Positions 6,006-11,304 of a DNA stretch of 11,304 nucleotides are shown one piece after another. The stretch covers positions 1-11,304 of the forward strand of contig USEF01000038.1 of assembly GCA_900553475.1 (NCBI GenBank), in the 5' to 3' direction. Within the stretch, counting starts at the first letter, position 1. Each line of letters starts with the position of its first letter. Both the position numbers and the translations under genes were made by a program. The DNA comes from an uncultured Collinsella sp. (lineage in GTDB: Bacteria > Actinomycetota > Coriobacteriia > Coriobacteriales > Coriobacteriaceae). The notes under the pieces are model-generated. The model worked only from the letters and a program-made list of their open reading frames with translations. It did no database searches and was not told where the DNA came from.

Positions 6006-6647
6006 TTAGGCTGTTAGATCGAGTTCGTAGAGGAAGCTTTCGCGCGGCATGTCGTGACGGCGCTCTTCGCGGTTGGCGCGGTGCGTGGCCGTGCGCTTAA
6101 AGCCGTGCAGCTCGTAGAACTTCCACGAGCAGTTGGAGTCGGTGTACAGGTGCGCCCTCGTCGCTCCAAGCGAGGACAGGTGCGAGACGGCGGCATCGAG
6201 CAGAACCGTGCCAACGCCCAGGCCATGGACATCGCGATCCACGACAAGCAGCGTGACCTCGTTGTCGTGCGGCAACGGGCTGCTTTCGAGCAGGCGGTTG
6301 TTGGTTCGGATGGTTGCGCGCACAAACGAGAGGTACTCGGCGCAGGCATCGGGCTCCAGCTCACGCATCTGCGATAGCAGCGCGCGTTCGGTATCCATCC
6401 AATGGTTCTTGACGGTGGCGCCGGAGCTCTGTCCTGCACGTGCGAGCGAAATGCCACGCGCCTGACCGTCGATTACGGCAACCTGCGAAAACGTCGATGA
6501 CGAAAGGCAATAGGCGAGGTCGCACGCGGCCTCAAGGCGGTTGTACTCATCGTTATCCGAATTGTTATGCCAAAGCTGCTGCAGAATCAGCGCGATGGCG
6601 TCGAAGTCTTCGGTATCAAACGGTCGGTAGAGAACCCGCGAGACCAT
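6006..6647 (-). CDS. GNAT-family N-acetyltransferase
   Basis: This 213-residue protein has the GNAT fold in its C-terminal half. The core motif A lies at about 131-154, with the beta4 strand VTLLVVDRDV followed by HGLGVGTVLLDAAV, the acetyl-CoA pyrophosphate-binding loop. The usual Q/R of Q/R-x-x-G-x-G/A is replaced by H141. Motif B is seen as CSWKFYELHGFKR (173-185), with the usual Tyr and GF pair. The N-terminal half (RPFDTEDFDAIALILQQLW...) is typical of the family's first strand and helices but has a long insert of about 40 residues. The protein transfers acetyl from acetyl-CoA to an amine; the substrate cannot be inferred. The start at 6647 has AAGAGG upstream on the minus strand. It is divergent from purH and converges on the DUF2207 gene, and it is probably transcribed alone. 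Confidence 0.87.
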   Translation of the reverse strand: MVSRVLYRPFDTEDFDAIALILQQLWHNNSDNDEYNRLEAACDLAYCLSSSTFSQVAVIDGQARGISLARAGQSSGATVKNHWMDTERALLSQMRELEPDACAEYLSFVRATIRTNNRLLESSPLPHDNEVTLLVVDRDVHGLGVGTVLLDAAVSHLSSLGATRAHLYTDSNCSWKFYELHGFKRTATHRANREERRHDMPRESFLYELDLTA

Positions 6648-6913
6648 GGTGCCTCTTTCTTTTGCGGATGCATATCGAGCACAGTTCTACCACGCCATTG
6701 GCATCAAATTATGGTGCCCCTGTGTTCCATGAACTCACCGTGCCCGGCGCCGTGCCCATCTCCTCCGCTCGCAAACTTTTTCTGCATATGCGCCCGTTGC
6801 GGGGTGCATCGATGCGCTCGATGCGCTACATTAAATCAGTATTTTCAATGCCGCTGCGCGAGCGCTGCAGATCGACGTATCACCGACTCACAGAGCACGG
6901 CGGCGTACCAGAC

Positions 6914-6920
6914 AGGAGGA
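6914..6920 (+). promoter_or_regulatory. Strong ribosome binding site of purH
   Basis: AGGAGGA lies four bases before the ATG at 6925 and fixes the start. The 277-base gap back to the GNAT gene must hold both divergent promoters. The best candidate for purH is TGCATC (6805-6810), 16 bases, TACATT (6827-6832), which is weak. I see no recognisable purine riboswitch. Confidence 0.7.
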
Positions 6921-6924
6921 CTGC

Positions 6925-8532
6925 ATGGGATCTGATGTGAAGATCGCACGCGCGTTGATCTCGGTTACCGATAAGACGGGCGTCGTCGATTTCGCACGGA
7001 CGCTGGTCGATGACTTTGGCGTCGAGATCATCTCTACGGGCGGCACGGCTCGTGCCATCGAGGACGCGGGCGTTCCCGTAACCCCCATCGAGGAGTTCAC
7101 GGGCTATCCCGAGATGATGGACGGCCGCGTTAAGACCCTGCACCCCAAGGTTCACGGCGCGCTGCTGGCCCGCCGCGATTCCGAGCAGCACATGCAGGAG
7201 GCCGCTCAGCACGGCATTAAGCTGATTGACCTGGTCGTCGTCAACCTGTACGAGTTCGAGAAGACCGTCGCCAATCCCGAGGTCACCTTCGCGGACGCCA
7301 TCGAGCACATCGACATCGGCGGTCCCTCCATGCTGCGCTCTGCTGCCAAGAACGCCACGAGCGTTACCGTCATTTCCGACCCGGCCGACTATGATGCCGT
7401 CCTGGCCGAGATGCACGAGACCGGTGGCTGCACCACGCTTTCCACCCGTCGTCGCCTGCAGGTGAAGGTCTACCAGACCACCGCCGCCTACGACACGGCT
7501 ATCTCCCGTTGGCTTGCCGCCCAGGCAAGCGACGTGGCGGACACCTCTGCCAAGCTCGAGATTTCGCTGGAGAAGGTCGACGACCTGCGCTATGGCGAGA
7601 ATCCTCAGCAGAAGGCTACGGTCTACCGCTTTGCCGAGGGCTGCGAGAACACCGCGAGCTCGCAGTTCCCGCTCGTGGGCTCCGAGCAGATTCAAGGCAA
7701 GCCGCTCAGCTACAACAACTATCTGGATGCCGACGCCGCTTGGAACCTGGTCCGCGAGTTCGACGAGCCGGCCTGCGTGATCCTCAAGCACCAGAACCCC
7801 TGCGGTTCTGCCGTTGCCGAGGACATCACGGCTGCCTACGACCGCGCCTTCGCCTGCGATCCCAAGAGCGCCTTTGGCGGCATCATCGCCTGCAACCGCG
7901 AGGTTCCCTATGAGCTGGTCGAGCACTTTGCCGATCAGAACAAGCAGTTCGTCGAGGTCATCATCGCCCCGAGCTACACTGCCGAGGCGCTCGAGCGCAT
8001 GGCCAAGCGCCCCAACCTGCGCGTGCTGGCCACCGGCGGCGTGGACCACGGCGCCCAGGTGGAGCTGCGCTCCATCGACGGCGGCATGCTGGTGCAGGAA
8101 GTCGACCACGTGACCGAGGATCCCGCGACCTTTACGTTCCCCACCGACCGCAAGCCCACCGACGCCGAGATGGCCGAGCTCGAGTTTGCCTGGAAGGTCT
8201 GCAAGGGCGTTAAGTCCAACGCCATCTTGGTTTCCAAGGGCAAGGCCGGCATTGGCATGGGCCCGGGTCAGCCCAACCGCGTTGACTCCGCACTGCTTGC
8301 CTGCGAGCGCGCCGAGGACTTCTGCGAGCGCGAGGGCGTGGAGAAGGGCGGCTTTGCCTGTGCAAGCGACGCGTTCTTCCCGTTCCGCGACAACGTCGAC
8401 GTGCTTGCTGCACACGGCGTGACCTGCATCATCCAGCCCGGCGGCTCCAAGCGCGACGACGAAAGCATCCAGGCCTGCAATGAGCACGGCATCGCGATGG
8501 TGTTCACCGGAGCCAGGCATTTCCGTCACTAA
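6925..8532 (+). CDS. purH: Bifunctional AICAR formyltransferase / IMP cyclohydrolase
   Basis: This 535-residue protein, close to the usual length of the family, catalyses the last two steps of de novo purine synthesis in the cytosol: formylation of AICAR with 10-formyl-tetrahydrofolate, then ring closure to IMP. The N-terminal MGS-like cyclohydrolase domain (about 1-150) shows RALISVTDKTGVVDFAR, STGGTARAIEDAGV and TGYPEMMDGRVKTLHPKVHG. The C-terminal formyltransferase domain shows YGENPQQKA, SYNNYLDADAAW, the catalytic KHQNPCG (288-294, with K288/H289), AFGGIIACNR, and the end signature FFPFRDNVDVLAAHGVTCII then QPGGSKRDDE, closing with GARHFRH. All key residues look intact. No other pur gene adjoins it, so here purH is a single-gene unit bounded by its own terminator. 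Confidence 0.98.
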   Translation: MGSDVKIARALISVTDKTGVVDFARTLVDDFGVEIISTGGTARAIEDAGVPVTPIEEFTGYPEMMDGRVKTLHPKVHGALLARRDSEQHMQEAAQHGIKLIDLVVVNLYEFEKTVANPEVTFADAIEHIDIGGPSMLRSAAKNATSVTVISDPADYDAVLAEMHETGGCTTLSTRRRLQVKVYQTTAAYDTAISRWLAAQASDVADTSAKLEISLEKVDDLRYGENPQQKATVYRFAEGCENTASSQFPLVGSEQIQGKPLSYNNYLDADAAWNLVREFDEPACVILKHQNPCGSAVAEDITAAYDRAFACDPKSAFGGIIACNREVPYELVEHFADQNKQFVEVIIAPSYTAEALERMAKRPNLRVLATGGVDHGAQVELRSIDGGMLVQEVDHVTEDPATFTFPTDRKPTDAEMAELEFAWKVCKGVKSNAILVSKGKAGIGMGPGQPNRVDSALLACERAEDFCEREGVEKGGFACASDAFFPFRDNVDVLAAHGVTCIIQPGGSKRDDESIQACNEHGIAMVFTGARHFRH

Positions 8533-8561
8533 GTTCCGCCCTGGGACAAAATAATCTCTGC

Positions 8562-8597
8562 AAAAGACGGCTGCTCCGTTTGGAGGGCCGTCTTTTT
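8562..8597 (+). terminator. Intrinsic terminator of purH
   Basis: AAAAGACGGC (8562-8571) pairs with GCCGTCTTTT (8587-8596), with an inner stem CTCC-GTTT-GGAG (8574-8585), followed by a T run to 8597. It starts 29 bases after the purH stop. The matching A run on the left arm makes it potentially bidirectional. Confidence 0.93.
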
Positions 8598-8599
8598 GG

Positions 8600-8605
8600 T
8601 ATAAG
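8600..8605 (+). promoter_or_regulatory. Probable -10 element for the 235-residue gene
   Basis: TATAAG lies immediately after the purH terminator. Transcription would start near 8612, which makes the ATG at 8638 the natural start (GAAAGG at 8625-8630, seven bases upstream), because an ATG at 8614 would sit almost at the 5' end. A -35 is not clear: TTTGGA (8579-8584) at 15 bases spacing is the nearest, inside the terminator loop. Confidence 0.4.
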
Positions 8606-8637
8606 AGGACGGAATGACTAACACGAAAGGTACAACC

Positions 8638-9345
8638 ATGCCCCAGATTGATGATGCCGAGCTGTTTGGCAATGCCGAGGATCAGCGTGCGTACGAGGAC
8701 TTTTGCGCCAATCAGGAGGCGGTCGAGAAGTTTACGCTCGACAAGCCCGCGCTTATCTGCCGCTGGCGTATGTCCAACAAAAAGGTGCCCATGCTCAACC
8801 GTCACATTCGCGCGCTGTCCGAGCGCTTGGTGCAGGGCGAGCCGCTTACCCATAACATGCTCAGCTGGGCCAAGCAGCACGTTGAGTGGTCGCTTGCCGA
8901 GGGCGATTACACCGCGCGCGACGGCGTACTCATGCTGGTGATCGACATCAACGGCAACGCCGCCATGACGGTGGGGGAGTACGAGCCGCTGGCCGATACG
9001 TCGGCCAAGGCGCTGCGTGCCCGCTCCGCCGAGGCCCGCTCCGAGGCCGACGAGACCGGCGTGGCGCCCGAGCTGCTCGCCGCCGTCAACAACGGCGAGC
9101 TGGCCTTTGTGGCACCGGCGGATGAGTGTCTGTGCGGCACGGCGACCCTTATTGAGCAGTTGGCTCAGACCAAGGGCATCCCGGTCACGCGCGTAGACAT
9201 TCCCGCGCAGCTTAAGGGCGCGCTGTTCCTAGTGAGCGACGAGCACGGCGTGGTCCCCGCAACCGAGACGGACGCTGCGGAGGCCGACGCCGCCACGGTC
9301 GCCTTCTTTGCCGACGGCTACGAAAAGCTCCGCGCCCGCCGCTAA
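8638..9345 (+). CDS. Conserved-looking protein of unrecognised family
   Basis: This 235-residue soluble protein has no signal peptide or membrane segment. I do not recognise a family. The N-terminal 40 residues are acidic and helical (DDAELFGNAEDQRAYEDF). A middle part looks alpha/beta: LICRWRMSNKKVPMLNRHIR, then LSWAKQHVEWSL and the hydrophobic strand DGVLMLVIDINGNAAMTVGEYEPL (about 98-121). An Ala/Glu/Arg-rich helix follows (about 124-145), then ELAFVAPADECLCGTATLIEQLA with a C-x-C pair, GIPVTRVDIP, and LKGALFLVSDEHGVVPA. The last part faintly recalls PLP-dependent class IV aminotransferases, but no lysine motif or cofactor site supports that. The start at 8638 is preferred over the in-frame 8614 because GAAAGG lies seven bases upstream and a -10 sits at 8600-8605. 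It is flanked by the purH terminator and a 178-base gap before the two-component operon, so it is probably transcribed alone. Confidence 0.8.
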   Translation: MPQIDDAELFGNAEDQRAYEDFCANQEAVEKFTLDKPALICRWRMSNKKVPMLNRHIRALSERLVQGEPLTHNMLSWAKQHVEWSLAEGDYTARDGVLMLVIDINGNAAMTVGEYEPLADTSAKALRARSAEARSEADETGVAPELLAAVNNGELAFVAPADECLCGTATLIEQLAQTKGIPVTRVDIPAQLKGALFLVSDEHGVVPATETDAAEADAATVAFFADGYEKLRARR

Positions 9346-9356
9346 ATGATTTTTCT

Positions 9357-9393
9357 GGGACGGGGATTAAAAACTCATTTTGGTCTCCGTTTC
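9357..9393. repeat. Imperfect inverted repeat after the 235-residue gene
   Basis: GGGACGGGGA (9357-9366) can pair along its full length with TCTCCGTTTC (9384-9393) if G-U pairs are allowed, around an AT-rich 17-base loop. It begins 11 bases after the stop at 9345. No T run follows, so it may be a weak terminator, an mRNA end-protecting hairpin or part of an intergenic repeat. Confidence 0.4.
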
Positions 9394-9485
9394 CGTCGCG
9401 AGCGTGAGGCGGACAAAACGCCCCCGCTTGCGAACAGTTCTGTCACCTTGGTGCCGCGCGAGGCGCGCACCTGCGGCTCCGCGGT

Positions 9486-9491
9486 CATAAT
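9486..9491 (+). promoter_or_regulatory. Candidate -10 element for the two-component operon
   Basis: CATAAT (9486-9491) is a good -10 match, 32 bases before the ATG at 9524. The sequence 17 bases upstream is GC-only and shows no -35, so an activator or autoregulation by the response regulator is possible. AGAGGGGAG (about 9507-9514) is the ribosome binding site. Confidence 0.35.
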
Positions 9492-9523
9492 GGGGCAAGA
9501 CAACCAAGAGGGGAGCGGAATCC

Positions 9524-10195
9524 ATGGCGCTGATCTATGTCGTTGAGGACGACGAGCCCATTCGTCGTGAGCTTATCGACATCCTTGCCCGCGCCGGGTT
9601 TGAAATCGAGGCCTGCGAATCGTTTGAGCGTGTCTCGCGCGATATTCTCGCCGCCGCGCCCGACCTGGTGCTGCTCGACCTCACACTTCCCGTCAAGGAC
9701 GGCCAGCATATCTGCCACGAGGTTCGCCGCGAATCCGAGGTTCCCATTATCGTCCTCACGTCGCGCACGACCGAGATCGACGAGGTCATGGCCATGACGC
9801 TCGGCGCGGACGACTTTGTTCCCAAGCCCTACAGCGCCCGTGTGCTCGTGGCGCGCATCAACGCCCTGCTGCGTCGCACCGCGGCGGCAGGCGAGCGCAG
9901 CACACTTGTCCACAAGGGGCTGGAGCTCGACCTCGCCCGCTCCATGGTTACCAACACGCAAACCGGCACTAGCACCGAGCTCACCAAAAACGAGCTGCGT
10001 ATCCTCTCACTGCTTCTGAGCCGCGCGGGCAAGATTGTTTCGCGCTCGGCCATCATGCAGGACCTGTGGGACTCCGACGCCTTCGTGGACGACAATACGC
10101 TCACCGTCAACATCAACCGCCTGCGCACCACGCTCGAAAAAATCGGCATCAAGGGGTATTTGACAACGCACCGCGGCCAAGGCTATTCGGTCTAG
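9524..10195 (+). CDS. OmpR/PhoB-family DNA-binding response regulator (BceR-like)
   Basis: This complete 223-residue regulator has a receiver domain (1-115) with E8/D9/D10, phospho-acceptor D52 in LVLLDLTLP, T79 in VLTSR and K101 in VPKPY. The winged-helix DNA-binding domain (about 130-223) shows LTKNELRILSLLLSRAGKIV, the recognition-helix segment DDNTLTVNINRLRTTLEKIG and the closing THRGQGYSV wing. Regulation would be by phosphoryl transfer from the kinase encoded nine bases downstream. The LRTTLEKIGIKGYLTTHRGQGY end and pairing with a sensor-less kinase suggest the BceR/VraR-like group that controls resistance to cell-envelope-active peptides; this is inference. The start at 9524 follows a strong AGGGGAG. 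It is distinct from the partial regulator at the left edge (1-407). Confidence 0.93.
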   Translation: MALIYVVEDDEPIRRELIDILARAGFEIEACESFERVSRDILAAAPDLVLLDLTLPVKDGQHICHEVRRESEVPIIVLTSRTTEIDEVMAMTLGADDFVPKPYSARVLVARINALLRRTAAAGERSTLVHKGLELDLARSMVTNTQTGTSTELTKNELRILSLLLSRAGKIVSRSAIMQDLWDSDAFVDDNTLTVNINRLRTTLEKIGIKGYLTTHRGQGYSV

Positions 10196-10204
10196 GGGCC
10201 GGCT

Positions 10205-11248
10205 ATGTCGTTTGGCAAGTTCTTTAAAGACGCGCTGCTTCCCGTCGCCGTGTGGACGTGCGGCGTGCTGCTGAGCTGCTTTGTGCTGACGGTCGCCGGT
10301 GCACCCGTCTCTATCGTGGTCGTGGCGGTCGGCGTGTCCTTTATCTTTGGCATGCTCGGCATCGTGATCGAATACGCGCGCCGTCGTCGTTTTCTGCGCC
10401 AGCTGGAGCGTGCGGCAGAGGAGCTCGAGAGTCCCGCATGGGTGCAGGAGATGGTGCAATGCCCGACCTATGCCGAGGGCGAGCTCGAGTACGAGGTCTT
10501 GCGCCGGGTGGGCAAAGCCGCCTGCGACGAGGTTGCCGAAGGCCGGCGTCAGACCGATGACTATCGCGACTATATCGAGAGCTGGGTCCACGAGGCCAAG
10601 CTGCCCCTGGCGGCGGCCCATCTAATTTTGGAAAACCTGGACGGCAGCGAAGGCGACCTGTCGCGCGTGGATGACCTGGGTCGCGAGCTGGCTCGCGTGG
10701 AGCGCTATATCGACCAGGCGCTCTACTATGCGCGCTCGGAGGTTGTGGAGCGCGATTACCTGATTCGTCGCTGGGACCTTAAGACCTTGGTGACGGGTGC
10801 GATTAAAGCCAACGCCCGCGAGCTCATCGCGGCGCACGTGGCTCCGGTGTGCGAGAACCTCGACTTCGAGGTCTTTACCGACGAGAAGTGGCTCGAGTTT
10901 ATTCTGGGCCAGCTCATTCAGAACAGCATTAAATATGCGCGTGAGGACGGCGCAAAGATCGTGTTTTCGGGTGCCTTGCTGGACGAGGGCCTGGCGAGCG
11001 AGCGCATCGAGCTTACCGTCGCGGACAACGGCTGCGGCGTGAGCGCGGCCGACCTGCCGCGCGTGTTCGAGAAGGGCTTTACCGGCGACAACGGCCGCAC
11101 CACCAAGCGCGCAACGGGCATCGGCCTCTACCTGGTGGCGCGTCTGTGCTCCAAGATGGGCATCGACGTCACCGCGGCATCGGAGCCGGGCGAAGGCTTC
11201 GTCGTAACATTCGCCTTCTCAACCAACAAGTTTCAATACTTCGAGTAA
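10205..11248 (+). CDS. BceS-like intramembrane-sensing histidine kinase
   Basis: This 347-residue kinase has two membrane helices (about 10-30 and 35-56) joined by only about four residues (AGAP), so there is no extracellular sensor domain and no HAMP domain, as in BceS-type kinases. A coiled linker (about 60-125) leads to the dimerisation/phosphoacceptor helix ESWVHEAKLPLAAAHL with H129. The ATPase domain shows the N box QLIQNSIKYA (N240), G1 DNGCGV (274-279), an F-type box VFEKGF and G2 TGIGLYL (304-310). It autophosphorylates and passes phosphate to the regulator encoded nine bases upstream. In known systems, kinases of this form do not sense drug directly but are driven by an ABC transporter (BceAB type). 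No such transporter is in the window; only 56 bases follow. The nine-base gap leaves GGGGCCGG as a poor ribosome binding site, so translational coupling is likely. Confidence 0.92.
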   Translation: MSFGKFFKDALLPVAVWTCGVLLSCFVLTVAGAPVSIVVVAVGVSFIFGMLGIVIEYARRRRFLRQLERAAEELESPAWVQEMVQCPTYAEGELEYEVLRRVGKAACDEVAEGRRQTDDYRDYIESWVHEAKLPLAAAHLILENLDGSEGDLSRVDDLGRELARVERYIDQALYYARSEVVERDYLIRRWDLKTLVTGAIKANARELIAAHVAPVCENLDFEVFTDEKWLEFILGQLIQNSIKYAREDGAKIVFSGALLDEGLASERIELTVADNGCGVSAADLPRVFEKGFTGDNGRTTKRATGIGLYLVARLCSKMGIDVTAASEPGEGFVVTFAFSTNKFQYFE

Positions 11249-11255
11249 CGCACGC

Positions 11256-11304
11256 GGCAGACGTCTGCCTAAACAAAAACGTGCCGCCCCAAACAAAACG
11301 TGCC
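11256..11304. repeat. Palindrome and short direct repeats after the kinase gene
   Basis: GGCAGACGTCTGCC (11256-11269) is a perfect 14-base palindrome eight bases after the kinase stop. It is followed by AAACAAAAACGTGCC (11271-11285) and AAACAAAACGTGCC (11291-11304), two near-identical direct repeats 20 bases apart that run to the window end. They could be regulator sites upstream of a following gene, or part of an intergenic repeat. Confidence 0.5.

Noticed and set aside
6648..6924. Possible purine-responsive riboswitch upstream of purH
   Set aside because: I looked for the paired-loop core of the guanine/adenine riboswitch and for a terminator just before the ribosome binding site. Neither is visible.
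6880..8880. Very long open frame (666 codons) on the minus strand opposite purH
   Set aside because: It mirrors purH, whose strong GC bias at third positions removes stop codons from the antisense frame. Its residues are Leu/Gly/Val/His-rich noise with no motifs, and it also runs through the purH terminator.
1..11304. CRISPR arrays, tRNA or rRNA genes, insertion sequences, phage genes
   Set aside because: No regularly spaced repeats, cloverleaf-like sequences, rRNA-like stretches, transposase motifs or terminal inverted repeats with target duplications were seen on either strand.

Overview
The window looks like a chromosomal segment of a high-GC Gram-positive bacterium. The base composition, strong GC bias at third codon positions and protein flavour suggest a Coriobacteriia actinobacterium, probably close to Collinsella. 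That placement is inferred from pattern familiarity, not from a database search. There are no mobile genes, CRISPR arrays, rRNAs or tRNAs, and most of the window is ordinary housekeeping and regulatory chromosome.

Layout. The left end (1-962, minus strand) holds a two-gene run: a small membrane protein with an N-terminal UBA-like segment and a DUF4342 domain, followed 18 bases later by an OmpR-type response regulator cut by the window edge. A 358-base gap with a minus-strand promoter precedes two plus-strand genes: an 81-residue two-helix membrane protein (1321-1566) and a calcineurin-like metallophosphoesterase (1645-2370). The phosphoesterase converges, with only 15 bases between stops, on the minus-strand GluQRS gene (2386-3405), which probably makes a tRNA-Asp glutamyl-queuosine synthetase and appears to be transcribed as a leaderless mRNA.

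A 518-base gap (3406-3923) holds a strong orphan terminator-like hairpin, a second hairpin and a two-copy tandem repeat. It is followed by a 647-residue secreted/membrane DUF2207 protein with a triple Gly6 tail, ended by a clear intrinsic terminator. A GNAT acetyltransferase (minus) converges on it from the right and is divergent from purH. purH encodes the bifunctional enzyme for the last two steps of IMP synthesis, is monocistronic, and ends in a textbook terminator.

After purH lies a 235-residue protein of unrecognised family with its own promoter. The right end is a second two-component system (9524-11248): an OmpR-type regulator and, 9 bases later, a BceS-like kinase with two closely spaced membrane helices and no extracellular sensor domain. 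Such kinases usually work with a BceAB-type peptide-antibiotic efflux transporter. None is present upstream, so any partner would lie beyond the right edge.

I did not find a clear new system. The most worthwhile leads are the unrecognised 235-residue protein, the orphan structured region at 3548-3640, the family of short GTCCC-type intergenic repeats, and the leaderless GluQRS start.
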